Assembly (NCBI RefSeq): GCF_003859805.1
Contig: NZ_RQZG01000018.1
Span: 1 to 64,000, forward strand
Direction: 5' to 3'
Length of the DNA stretch: 64,000 nt
Source: Arachnia propionica
Lineage (GTDB): Bacteria > Actinomycetota > Actinomycetes > Propionibacteriales > Propionibacteriaceae
Positions 33,011-41,759 of the stretch are shown here, piece by piece; the first letter of the stretch is position 1, and the number at the start of each line of letters is the position of its first letter. The notes beneath the pieces are model-generated. The model was given only the letters and a program-made list of their open reading frames with translations, was not told the origin of the DNA and made no database searches. The translations under genes and the position numbers were made by a program.

Positions 33011-33811
33011 ATGACCCGACTCGCGGCGCGACGAGCCACCATCGGCTACGACGACCACGTCGTGGCCCGCGACCTGGACGTCGAGATCCCGGCCGACTCG
33101 TTCACCGCCATCATCGGGCCGAACGCGTGCGGCAAGTCGACGCTGCTGCGGGCCCTGGCGCGGGTGCTGAGACCGAGCAGCGGCAGCATCATCCTCGACG
33201 GTGCCAACATCCGCAGCCACCCGGCGAAGGAGGTGGCCAGACGATTGGGGCTGCTGCCGCAGAGCTCCATCGCGCCCGACGGCATCCGGGTCGCCAACCT
33301 GGTCGCCCGCGGCCGGTTCCCGCACCAGGGATGGCTGCGGCAGTGGGGACCCGACGACGAGACCGCCGTCGCCCAGGCCCTGGCCGCGACCCGCACCACG
33401 GACCTGTCCGGCCGACTCGTCGACGAACTCTCCGGCGGGCAGCGGCAACGGGTGTGGGTGGCGATGCTCCTGGCGCAACGCACGAGACTGCTGCTGCTGG
33501 ACGAGCCCACCACCTTCCTCGACATCGCCCACCAGTACGAGCTGCTGGGCCTGTTCCGGCGGCTCCACCGCGACGGACACACCGTCGTGGTGGTGCTGCA
33601 CGACCTCAACCAGGCGGCCCGCTACGCCGACCACCTCATCGTCATGCACGACGGTGCGGTGGTCGCCACCGGGGCGCCTGACGAGGTGCTGACCGCCGAC
33701 CTCGTGGGGGAGGTCTTCGGGCTGGAGTGCCTGGTGGTCCCCGATCCCGTCACGGGTTCCCCGACCGTCGTCCCCCTCGACACCGACCACGACACGACAC
33801 GTGAGGACTGA
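33011..33811 (+). CDS. Iron-siderophore ABC transporter ATP-binding protein (FepC-like)
   Basis: A 266-aa ATPase. Walker A is GPNACGKSTLLRAL (Ala-Cys in place of the usual Gly-Ser/Ala). The Q-loop is LLPQSS, the signature LSGGQRQRVWVAMLLAQ, Walker B LLLLDEPTTFLD, and the switch His is in VLHDLNQAARYAD. ATG 33011 lies 10 bp after GGAGGG; a GTG at 33005 overlapping the permease stop is an alternative. It powers the FecCD permeases. The operon is under the IdeR-type box. Confidence 0.93.
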   Translation: MTRLAARRATIGYDDHVVARDLDVEIPADSFTAIIGPNACGKSTLLRALARVLRPSSGSIILDGANIRSHPAKEVARRLGLLPQSSIAPDGIRVANLVARGRFPHQGWLRQWGPDDETAVAQALAATRTTDLSGRLVDELSGGQRQRVWVAMLLAQRTRLLLLDEPTTFLDIAHQYELLGLFRRLHRDGHTVVVVLHDLNQAARYADHLIVMHDGAVVATGAPDEVLTADLVGEVFGLECLVVPDPVTGSPTVVPLDTDHDTTRED

Positions 33812-33812
33812 C

Positions 33813-35621
33813 ATGGCACATTCACTGCGAAGCATCGACATCTACCCCATCCACATCCGCGAACTCGAGGTGTTGCGGGTCAGCGACGTCACCCCGGGGA
33901 TGCGACGCGTCACCCTCGGCGGTGAGGGCCTCACGGCGCACGTCGCCGACAACGGGTTCGAGGTGGGGGCGTTCCGCTCCGACGGGTTCGACGACGAGTT
34001 CAAGCTGTTCTTCACCCACCCCGACCTGACCGAACCCCTGCTGCCGACCCAGGGTGACGGGCGGCTGGTGTGGCCCCACGACGAGAAGCTGTGGTTCCGC
34101 ACCTACACCGTGCGCCGGTTCGACCCGGTGGCGGGTGAGGTGGACGTCGACTTCGTGCGGCACGGCGTCGGGGTGGCCTCCACCTGGGCCGGCCGGGTGC
34201 AGCCGGGCGAGCGCATCCACGTCGCAGGTCCGAAGTCGTCGGCGGGACACCCCGAGGGGGTGGACTGGACCTTGGTGGCGGGTGATGAGACGGCGCTGCC
34301 CGCGATCGGCCGGTGGCTGGAGCAGTGGCCCGACGGGGCCAGGGGCCAGGTGTTCATCGAGGTCGCCGAGGACTCGCACCGGCAGGACCTGGTGGTGCCC
34401 GACGGGGTCGAGGTGACGTGGCTGAGCCGCCACGGCGCGGCCCCCGGCACGACGGACCTGCTGTTCGACGCGATCCGGGCAGCCGACTGGTGGCCGGGAT
34501 CGGTGTTCGCCTGGGTGGCGGGGGAGACGCTGACCCTCACCCCGATCCGACGCTGGTTGCGCAACGAGAAGCAGCTGGGGCGCGACGCGGTGGAGGTGAC
34601 CGGGTACTGGCGGCGGACGAAGGTCGTGGCCTCGGTCGAGGACCCGGCGATCCCGCAGCCGGAGGGGAGCGACGAGCACGAGCTGGATGAGCTGTGCGAC
34701 CTGGTTCCCGGGTTCGCGGTGCGGGTCGGGGTCACCGTGGGTGTGTTCGACGCCCTGACGGACGGGCCGCTGCCGGTGGAGGTCCTCGCGCGGCGGATCG
34801 GGTGTGACCCGCGTGGGGTGGCCCTGCTGGCGGGCTACCTGGCCGCCGTCGGGCTGCTGGAGCACCAGGACAGCGGGTACGGGCTGACCGGGATGGGTGA
34901 TCTGCTCACCGACGACTACTCGCGTGCGATGACGAACCTGGACTGGGCGATCGCCCACGACGAACTGGCGGGGCTGCTGTCGTTGCTGGCGGCGGTGCGC
35001 ACCGGGGTGGGGGACCCCGAGCGGTGGTTCGGTGGTGAACCGTCGCGGGAACTGGCGAGTTCCCGGGTGATGGTCGCGGAGGAGGAGGCCGGCTACTACG
35101 CCGCGACCCTCGCGTCGAGTCCCCTGCTCGCCGGGATCGGGCGGCTGCTGATCTCCGGTGCCGCGGCCGGGGTCGTGGCGACGGCGCTGGTCGCGGCCCG
35201 TGACGACCTCGAGGTCGCGGTGCTGGCGGCCCCCAGCCAGTTGGAGGTGATGCAGGTCGATCATCCGCGGGTGACCCCCGTCCCGGGCAGTCCGCTCGGC
35301 ATCCCGGAGGGTTTCGACGCGGTGCTGCTGCTCGGAGTGCTGGACGAGGTGCCGGATGCGGATGCCCTGCACATCCTGGGGCGGGCCCCTGGCGCGGTGT
35401 TCGTGTTCACCGATGTCGCGAGCGAGCACGACGAGGACGATGCGCATGACCTGGGGCACGGGCTCATCGAGTTCGCGCTCGGCAGGCCGGGGATGCGCAC
35501 CGATGCCCAGTGGCGGGACCTGTTCGCCCGGGCCGGTCGTCAGGTGACCGGGCGGCTCAGCGTCGGTTGGGGGAACATGGTCTACCAGCTGGCCGAGGTC
35601 TCCTCCGCTCGGTCATGGTGA
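33813..35621 (+). CDS. Siderophore-interacting flavoprotein fused to a methyltransferase-like domain
   Basis: A 602-aa two-part protein. Residues ~10-280 are a siderophore-interacting protein (FAD-binding plus NAD(P)H domain): DDEFKLFF, RTYTVRRFDP, GPKSSAGHPEGVDWTLVAGDETALPAIGRWLE, and a WVAGE...RRWLRNE...GYWR end. These proteins reduce ferric siderophores. Residues ~300-600 resemble O-methyltransferases: a winged-helix dimerisation part (GVFDALTDGPLPVEVLARRIG...YLAAVGLLE), then a Rossmann-like part whose SAM-binding glycine loop is degenerate (LLISGAAAGVV). It starts at ATG 33813, just after the ATPase gene. The methyltransferase half may be structural only. Confidence 0.8.
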   Translation: MAHSLRSIDIYPIHIRELEVLRVSDVTPGMRRVTLGGEGLTAHVADNGFEVGAFRSDGFDDEFKLFFTHPDLTEPLLPTQGDGRLVWPHDEKLWFRTYTVRRFDPVAGEVDVDFVRHGVGVASTWAGRVQPGERIHVAGPKSSAGHPEGVDWTLVAGDETALPAIGRWLEQWPDGARGQVFIEVAEDSHRQDLVVPDGVEVTWLSRHGAAPGTTDLLFDAIRAADWWPGSVFAWVAGETLTLTPIRRWLRNEKQLGRDAVEVTGYWRRTKVVASVEDPAIPQPEGSDEHELDELCDLVPGFAVRVGVTVGVFDALTDGPLPVEVLARRIGCDPRGVALLAGYLAAVGLLEHQDSGYGLTGMGDLLTDDYSRAMTNLDWAIAHDELAGLLSLLAAVRTGVGDPERWFGGEPSRELASSRVMVAEEEAGYYAATLASSPLLAGIGRLLISGAAAGVVATALVAARDDLEVAVLAAPSQLEVMQVDHPRVTPVPGSPLGIPEGFDAVLLLGVLDEVPDADALHILGRAPGAVFVFTDVASEHDEDDAHDLGHGLIEFALGRPGMRTDAQWRDLFARAGRQVTGRLSVGWGNMVYQLAEVSSARSW

Positions 35622-35724
35622 GGAGGTCGAGCAGACTGCCCGGTGGTGGCGGGTACCGCGTCGCCGATGGACCCCCATCTGGCCTCTTCCCGTGTGGCCA
35701 CGGTCGTCTGCCTTCCATGCAACG

Positions 35725-35755
35725 TCGGAGTGATGAGGGTGCATCATCGCTCCGA
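35725..35755. terminator. Bidirectional terminator hairpin
   Basis: TCGGAGTGATGA (35725-35736) and TCATCGCTCCGA (35744-35755) pair with one mismatch around a 7-nt loop. It lies between two convergent genes. Confidence 0.7.
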
Positions 35756-35768
35756 TGACATGGATGGT

Positions 35769-37286
35769 TCACTCGTCACCGAGGAGCCGACGGCGGTTGC
35801 GGCCGGAGATCAGCCACCGGGCGAGTGGGCCGTGCTGGTTGAGCAGGGTGAGGCGGGCCTGGACCAGCTCCACCAGCCCTGACTCGACCGCCATGAGCAG
35901 GTGGTCGCCGCCCTGGATGCGGAGTTCGGAGTCCGGGACGATGATCTGTTTGTCCCGCACCACCATCGACAGCACCGCGCCGTGGGGCAGCCGCAGATCG
36001 GTGCACCACATCCCCACCAGCTGACCCTTCCTCGGCACCGTGAACTGCACCAGGGAGGCGTTGATCCCCTCGAGCGGGGAGGAGTCGAAGGCCAGGGCCT
36101 GTGGGGAGATCGCATCCAGCACACCGGCCCAGCGGGCGAGTTTCGGCAGCAGCGGGGCCTGGATCAGGGTGAAGGTCGCCACCAGCAGGAAGATGACGTG
36201 GAACATCCGGGTGGCACCCGGCAGGTTCTGGGTGAGCGGGATCGTCGCCAGCATGATGGGCACCGCCCCGCGCATCCCGGCGGCGGAGATGAAGACCTGG
36301 GTCCGGAACCTCTCCCGGAAGGGGGCCAGGCACACCGCGACGGAGATGGGGCGGGCCAGGAACATCAGGGCTGAGCCGATGACCAGCGCGGGGATGATCG
36401 CGGCGGGCAGTTCCTTCGGGGAGGCGAGCAGACCCAGCAGCACGAACAGCATGATCTGGGACAGCCAGCCGAGGGATTCGGTGAAGCCTTCGGTGGAGGC
36501 GTGGTGGGGCAGGGCCTGGTTGCCGAGCCACAGCCCCGCCACGTACGCCGCGAGCAGCCCGGAGGCCTGCAGGGTTCCTGCCGTGGAGTAGGCGGTGAGT
36601 GCGATGGCCAGAGTCGCCAGCGGGTACAGTCCGGCGCTCGGCAGGGAGATCCGGTGCAGCAGCGACTGCCCGATCCTGGCGATCACCAGCCCGACGACGG
36701 CTCCTGCGGCCAGCTGGAACAACCCCGTCGTGATCATCGACGGGATGTCCATCTGGTCCCAGGCGTCCGAGACCACGACGGTGACGATGATGATGGCCGG
36801 GGGGTCGTTGACCCCCGACTCGCCCTCCAGGGTGGTGCGGACCCGGGCCTTCAGCGGTAGGCGTCGAAGGATCGCGAACACGGCGGCCGCGTCGGTGGAG
36901 GAGACCATCGCGGCCAGCAGGATGCCGGTGCGCACGTCCACGCCGAGCACCAGCACCGCGACGGTGGCGGCGACGGCGATGGAGACCAGCACCCCGACCG
37001 TGCCGAGCAGTCCCGATTTCCACGCGACGGGTCTGAACTCGGACCAGCGGGTGGTGAAGCCGCCGTCGAACAGCAGGACCGCCACCAGCAGGACGGAGAT
37101 GTTGTAGGCCAGGCGGGCGTCGTCGAACCGGATGCCGAACCCGGCCTCCCCGATGATGAGCCCGATCCCCAGGTAGAGCAGCAGACCGGGCATCGAACTG
37201 CGCGACGAGACGCGCACCGCCACCACCCCGGCGAGGAGGACCCCGCAGGCGATGAGGACCGCCAGGTACATCTCCTGGTCACTCAT
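35769..37286 (-). CDS. Cation/proton antiporter of CPA1 type with TrkA-C domain (NhaP2/CvrA-like)
   Basis: A 505-aa membrane protein. Twelve or so TM helices cover ~1-390. The conserved ion-binding region is SSTDAAAVFAILRRLPLKARVRTTLEGESGVNDPPAI. AAGMRGAVPIMLATIPL is the second hallmark. A C-terminal cytosolic TrkA-C-like domain follows (~400-490, LPHGAVLSMVVRDKQIIVPDSELRIQGGD), fitting potassium/proton antiporters that control K+ and osmotic balance. The start is the ATG at 37286. Monocistronic, convergent with the siderophore gene. Confidence 0.9.
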   Translation of the reverse strand: MSDQEMYLAVLIACGVLLAGVVAVRVSSRSSMPGLLLYLGIGLIIGEAGFGIRFDDARLAYNISVLLVAVLLFDGGFTTRWSEFRPVAWKSGLLGTVGVLVSIAVAATVAVLVLGVDVRTGILLAAMVSSTDAAAVFAILRRLPLKARVRTTLEGESGVNDPPAIIIVTVVVSDAWDQMDIPSMITTGLFQLAAGAVVGLVIARIGQSLLHRISLPSAGLYPLATLAIALTAYSTAGTLQASGLLAAYVAGLWLGNQALPHHASTEGFTESLGWLSQIMLFVLLGLLASPKELPAAIIPALVIGSALMFLARPISVAVCLAPFRERFRTQVFISAAGMRGAVPIMLATIPLTQNLPGATRMFHVIFLLVATFTLIQAPLLPKLARWAGVLDAISPQALAFDSSPLEGINASLVQFTVPRKGQLVGMWCTDLRLPHGAVLSMVVRDKQIIVPDSELRIQGGDHLLMAVESGLVELVQARLTLLNQHGPLARWLISGRNRRRLLGDE

Positions 37287-37772
37287 CGCTCACCTCCCTC
37301 ATCCGAGGGCCATTATCCCGTCTCGGTCAAGGAGGAGGCCAACTGCGCTTCGCGGGAGTCCGGCAGCGCATCAACTCGTGGGCGTGTGGGTGCCCGGGCA
37401 ACCGTCCCCACCGGCTCGCCTGTCTTGGATGCGGTTCGCCTGCCTTGTTCGGATTTGCCTGTCTTGGGTGCGGTTCGCCTGTCCTGACTTCAGCTCGCCT
37501 GTCTTGTTCGGAATTGCCTGTCTTATTGGGCAGGCAATTCGATTTTGGGCAGGCGTTTCCTCCTCAAGGCAGGCAAACCCGTCACAAGGCAGGCGAAACC
37601 ACAGGGTGGAGGTGGCAAGGTTGATGGGTGGAGGTGGGTGCAGGGTGGAGTGGAAGGCTCCCGGCAGGGTGTCAGTCCGATGCGTGGAGGGCTCCCACGG
37701 ACCAGGGAGGCTTGTTCAGGGAACAGCGAGCCCTCCGGTCAAGGGCGTCTCAATCGCTTCCCCGAACAGCCC
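37287..37772. other. Intergenic region holding a phased repeat array
   Basis: 486 bp with no convincing gene. Positions 37416-37597 contain the palindromic GCCTGTCTT array described separately. The rest is G-rich with short GGTGGAGG repeats. CAGGGTGTCAG-type sequence near 37664 echoes the 3' end of the following small gene, perhaps a remnant copy. Confidence 0.5.
37416..37597. repeat. Palindromic array of ten ~20-bp-phased GCCTGTCTT elements
   Basis: Six direct copies of (T)(C/T)GCCTGTCTT begin at 37416, 37436, 37455, 37475, 37495 and 37514. Four inverted copies (GGCAGGC cores at 37529, 37548, 37568, 37588) continue the same 19-20 bp rhythm. Inverted copies mirror the direct ones exactly about position ~37525.5. 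The centre GAATTGCCTG/CAGGCAATTC is a perfect 10-bp palindrome with a 10-nt loop. Copies 1/3 and 2/5 share their flanks as well. Function unknown: multi-site operator, iteron-like protein-binding array, or transcribed long hairpin. Confidence 0.75.
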
Positions 37773-38000
37773 TCAGGGTGTCAGCACGATGCCGGGGAGG
37801 TCGGCCACTCCGGTGTCCGGCAGCTTCGGGGGTCTCCAGGGGTGGCGGTCACCCTCGGGCTGGTCCTCGCTGCCGTCGCAGATGTACCTGCCGTTGGCAG
37901 GGTCGCACGGATTGTCATCGGCCAGTGCCCAGTGGGGTGTGGCGACCATCCCCAGCAGGACCACGATGGTCGCCGTCGCCGACAGAGTTCTCCGACACAT
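37773..38000 (-). CDS. Small secreted protein of unknown function
   Basis: A 75-aa product. ATG 38000 has GGAAGGAG eight bases upstream; a longer in-frame start at 38024 lacks this. A clear signal peptide (RRTLSATATIVVLLGMVATPHWALA) gives a mature peptide of ~48 residues beginning DDNPCDPANGRYICDG. It has two Cys that may form a disulfide and a Pro-rich tail. No family recognised. It lies just beyond the repeat array and upstream of nothing co-directional, so it is probably monocistronic. Confidence 0.6.
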   Translation of the reverse strand: MCRRTLSATATIVVLLGMVATPHWALADDNPCDPANGRYICDGSEDQPEGDRHPWRPPKLPDTGVADLPGIVLTP

Positions 38001-38076
38001 CTCAGTGACTCCTTCCGTGAGCACGGGGCTGCGTTGCCCTCACCTGCCCAACGTGTGGAGCCGCCGAAAGGTTCGA

Positions 38077-40020
38077 TCACTCCTCCGCCTCGTCGAACTG
38101 CGACTGGTACAGCTCGAAGTAGCGGCCCTTCGCGGCCAGCAGGTCGTCGTGGGTGCCCTGCTCGACGATGTCACCGTCGGCCATCACCAGGATCAGGTCC
38201 GCGTCCTTGATGGTGGACAGCCGGTGCGCGATCACGAACGACGTGCGTCCCGTCCGGAGCGCCGACATGGCCTGCTGCAGCAGCAGCTCGGTGCGGGTGT
38301 CCACCGACGAGGTGGCCTCATCCAGGATCAGCAGCGCAGGCTCCGACAGGAACGCCCTGGCGATGGTGATGAGCTGCTTCTCGCCCGCGGAGACGTTGCT
38401 GCCCTCCTCGTCGATCACCGTGTCGTAGCCCTCCGGCAGGGAGTGCACGAACCGGTCGACGAAGGCCGCCTTCGCCGCCGCCAGGATCTCTTCCTCGCTC
38501 GCGCCCGGTCTGCCGTACGCGATGTTCTCGCGGATCGTGCCGCCGAACAGCCACGTGTCCTGCAGCACCATCCCGATGTCAGCCCGAAGTCTCGCCCGGT
38601 CGACGGTGGCGATGTCCACCCCGTCCAGCAGGATCCGGCCCGCATCCAGGTCGTAGAACCGCATCAGCAGGTTCACCAGCGTGGTCTTGCCCGCCCCCGT
38701 CGGACCGACGATCGCCACCGTCTGACCGGGCTGCACCGCCAGGTTCAGGTCGCGGATCAGCGGCCTGCCCGGTGAGTACGAGAACGACACATGGTCGAAG
38801 ACCACCTCGCCGCGCTCCACCTGCATCCCCCCTCCGGGCTCCGGGGTCATCTCCTCGGCGTCCAGCAGCTCGAAGACCCGCTCCGCCGAGGCCACCCCCG
38901 ACTGCAGGATGTTCATCAACGACGCCAACTGCGTCAACGGCTGGGTGAACTGCCGCGAGTACTGGATGAAGGCCTGCACGTCGCCGATGTTCATCCCACC
39001 CGATGCCACCTGCAGGCCACCGAACACCGCGACCACCACGTAGTTGAGGTTCCCGACGAGGAACATCACGGGCATCAGGGCGGCGGAGAGGAACTGCGCC
39101 CCGAACGACGAGCGGTACAGCTCCTCGTTGCGGGCGTGGAAACTGGCCGCCACCTCGGCCTTGCGGCCGAACACCTTCACCAGCGAGTGCCCGGTGTAGG
39201 CCTCCTCGGCCTCGGAGTTCAGCTCTCCGGTCGCCTGCCACATCGCCGCGAAGTGCTTCTGCGAGCGCTTCATGATCAACGGCACCACCACCATCGACAA
39301 CGGGATGGACACGATGGTCACCAGCGCCAGTGGCCACGAGATCCAGAGCATCATCAGCAGCACACCCAGCACCGTCAGCAGCGAGTTGAGGAACTGGGGC
39401 AGGGTCTGCTGGAAGGTCTGCTGGATGTTGTCGATGTCGTTGGTGGTGCGGCTCAGCAGCTCACCGCGGGGCTGCCGGTCGAAGTACGACAACGGCAGCC
39501 GCTCCAGCTTCGCCGCCACCTGGGTGCGCAACTGCTTCACCGACCGCTGCGCCGCCCCGATCAACAGGAAACTGCTGAGGTACGCGGCGATCCCGGCGAT
39601 CACGTGGACGCCGACGACGATCAGCGCGACCAGGCCGATGGCGTGGAAGTCGATGCCCTGCCCCGGGGTGAAGTCGACGCGTCGCAGCATGTCGCCCATG
39701 CCGGACCCCTCGGCCGCCTCGATGGCCTGCTCCCTGGTGATCCCGGCGGGGGTGTTCTTGCCGATGATGCCCGCCAGCAGCAGATCCGTGGCGTGCCCCA
39801 GGATCTTCGGGCCGAGCGTGGACAGCACCACCGAGGCCACCGACAAGGCGACCGCGATGCCGACCACGACCCGTTGGGGACGCAACTGCCGCAGCAGCCG
39901 CCGCAGCGACGGACCGAGACTGGCCGCGGTCTCACCCGTGCCGCTCGGGCCGCCGGGGCCGTTCTGGATCCGGCCCGGGCCGTGCTTGGGGCGTTGTTTC
40001 GCGATGACAGGGCTGCTCAT
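38077..40020 (-). CDS. Heterodimeric ABC exporter subunit with canonical Walker B
   Basis: A 647-aa fused membrane and ATPase half-transporter. After a ~60-residue N-terminal extension come six TM helices (~60-365). The ATPase domain has Walker A GPTGAGKTTLVNLL, Q-loop VLQDTWLF, signature VSAGEKQ (degenerate), Walker B LLILDEATSSVD and switch His in AHRLS. ATG 40020 overlaps the stop of the partner gene (ATGA). The proper catalytic Glu here with a poor signature complements the partner, as in multidrug exporters of the LmrCD/TM287-288 type. Third gene of the tetR operon. Confidence 0.92.
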   Translation of the reverse strand: MSSPVIAKQRPKHGPGRIQNGPGGPSGTGETAASLGPSLRRLLRQLRPQRVVVGIAVALSVASVVLSTLGPKILGHATDLLLAGIIGKNTPAGITREQAIEAAEGSGMGDMLRRVDFTPGQGIDFHAIGLVALIVVGVHVIAGIAAYLSSFLLIGAAQRSVKQLRTQVAAKLERLPLSYFDRQPRGELLSRTTNDIDNIQQTFQQTLPQFLNSLLTVLGVLLMMLWISWPLALVTIVSIPLSMVVVPLIMKRSQKHFAAMWQATGELNSEAEEAYTGHSLVKVFGRKAEVAASFHARNEELYRSSFGAQFLSAALMPVMFLVGNLNYVVVAVFGGLQVASGGMNIGDVQAFIQYSRQFTQPLTQLASLMNILQSGVASAERVFELLDAEEMTPEPGGGMQVERGEVVFDHVSFSYSPGRPLIRDLNLAVQPGQTVAIVGPTGAGKTTLVNLLMRFYDLDAGRILLDGVDIATVDRARLRADIGMVLQDTWLFGGTIRENIAYGRPGASEEEILAAAKAAFVDRFVHSLPEGYDTVIDEEGSNVSAGEKQLITIARAFLSEPALLILDEATSSVDTRTELLLQQAMSALRTGRTSFVIAHRLSTIKDADLILVMADGDIVEQGTHDDLLAAKGRYFELYQSQFDEAEE

Positions 40021-41759
40021 GCCGCCTCCTGGATGCCCAGCTGACTCTCGACGATCTCCTGGTAGGTGGGGTTGTCGGCCAGCAGTTCGTCGTGGGTGCC
40101 GCGTCCGACGATCCGGCCGTGCTCCAGCACGAGGATCTCGTCGGCGTCGCGGATGGTCGCCACCCGTTGCGCCACGATGAGCGTGGCGCGGTCCGCCGTC
40201 GCCGGGGCCAGGGCTGCACGCAGCCGGGCGTCGGTGACGACGTCGAGGGCGGAGAAGGAGTCGTCGAAGACGTTGACGGCCGCATCCTTGACCAGGGCGC
40301 GGGCGATCGACAGGCGTTGCCGCTGACCGCCCGAGACATTCGTCCCGCCCTGCGAGATCGGGGCCTCCAGACCACCGTCGAGGTCGGCGACGAAATCCGC
40401 GGCCTGGGCGATGCCGAGCGCCTCCCACATCTGCTCCTTTGTGGCCTCGGGGTTGCCGTGGCGCAGGTTCGAGGCGACGGTGCCGGAGAACAGGTAGGGC
40501 CGCTGTGGCACCAGGGCGATCCGCGCCCACAGGGTGTCAGGGTCGTGGTCGCGCACGTCCACGCCGTCGAGGAGCACCTGTCCGGAGGTCACGTCGAACA
40601 GGCGCGGGATGAGGTTGGTCAGCGTCGACTTGCCGGAGCCCGTCGAGCCGATGACGGCGGTGGTGCGGCCCGGCTCCAGGCGGAAACTGATGCGGTCCAG
40701 CACCGGCTCCGCGGCACCGGGGTAGGCGAAGGTGACGTCACGGAACTCGACGACCCCGCTCAGCTGCGACGGTGTCACCGGGGTGGTCGGTGCCGCGATG
40801 CTCGGGACGGTCTCCAGCACCTGGAGGATGCGGTCGGCGGAGACCGCGGCGCGCGGCGCCATGAACACCAGCATCGTCGACATCATCACCGAGATCAGGA
40901 TCTGCATGAGGTAGGACAGGAAGGCCATCAGCTGTCCGATCTGGATGTCACCGCCGTCGACGCGGTGCCCGCCGAACCAGATCACCGCCACCTGGGAGAG
41001 GTTCATCACGAGGAACGCCAGTGGGAACAGCAGCACCATGAGGCGGGCGGCCCTCAAGGAGACGTCGTGGAGGGCGGTGTTGGCCCGGTCGAAACGGGCG
41101 GCCTCGTACTCCTCCCGGACGAAGGCACGTACCACCCGGATGCCGGTGATCTGCTCACGCAGCACCCGGTTCAGGCCGTCGAGACTGGTCTGCAACCGTT
41201 GGAACAGCGGGGCGACCTGCAGTACCAGGGTGGTCAGGGCCACACCCAGCACCACGACCCCCACCCCGATGATCCAGGACATCCCGGGGTCCTCGCGCCA
41301 CGCCATGACGAACCCGCCGACCATCGTGATGGGGGCACCGACGAGCATGGTGAGGCTGGTCTGCACGATGCTCTGGATCTGCTGGACGTCATTGGTGGTG
41401 CGGGTCAGCAGTGAGGACGCGCCGAAGTGGCGCACCTCGGTGGTGGAGAAGTCGAGTGAGCGGTCGAAGACGTCCGCGCGCAGGTCGCGGGAGATGCGCA
41501 TCGCGATCCGGACCCCGAACCAGATGGCCGTGATCTGGGCCACCGCCTGGACGAGTGAGAACACCAGCATCAGGGTGCCGGAGCGCCAGATGGCGGGGAC
41601 GTCGCCGACGATCACGCCCTCGTCGATGATCCGGGCGTTGAGGGTGGGCAGGTACAGCGCCATCGCCGTCGCGATCACCTGGAGCACCAGCACAGCGGTG
41701 AGCGAACCCCAGTGTGGTCTGAGGTAGGTCAGGATCAGTCTGATCAGACGTGTCAGCAT
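40017..41759 (-). CDS. Heterodimeric ABC exporter subunit with degenerate Walker B
   Basis: A 580-aa half-transporter: six TM helices (~15-300), then an ATPase with Walker A GSTGSGKSTLTNLI, Q-loop LVPQRPYL, a perfect signature VSGGQRQRLSIARAL, and Walker B VNVFDDSFSALD. Asp replaces the catalytic Glu in Walker B. Together with its partner this leaves one working and one degenerate ATP site. The ATG at 41759 shares its last base with the tetR stop. The operon with a TetR repressor suggests efflux of a toxic compound or siderophore; the substrate is unknown. Confidence 0.92.
   Translation of the reverse strand: MLTRLIRLILTYLRPHWGSLTAVLVLQVIATAMALYLPTLNARIIDEGVIVGDVPAIWRSGTLMLVFSLVQAVAQITAIWFGVRIAMRISRDLRADVFDRSLDFSTTEVRHFGASSLLTRTTNDVQQIQSIVQTSLTMLVGAPITMVGGFVMAWREDPGMSWIIGVGVVVLGVALTTLVLQVAPLFQRLQTSLDGLNRVLREQITGIRVVRAFVREEYEAARFDRANTALHDVSLRAARLMVLLFPLAFLVMNLSQVAVIWFGGHRVDGGDIQIGQLMAFLSYLMQILISVMMSTMLVFMAPRAAVSADRILQVLETVPSIAAPTTPVTPSQLSGVVEFRDVTFAYPGAAEPVLDRISFRLEPGRTTAVIGSTGSGKSTLTNLIPRLFDVTSGQVLLDGVDVRDHDPDTLWARIALVPQRPYLFSGTVASNLRHGNPEATKEQMWEALGIAQAADFVADLDGGLEAPISQGGTNVSGGQRQRLSIARALVKDAAVNVFDDSFSALDVVTDARLRAALAPATADRATLIVAQRVATIRDADEILVLEHGRIVGRGTHDELLADNPTYQEIVESQLGIQEAA

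Noticed and set aside
37252-38775. Long plus-strand open frame spanning the antiporter start, repeat array and ABC exporter end
   Set aside because: It is a GC artefact crossing three unrelated minus-strand features with no coding signature.
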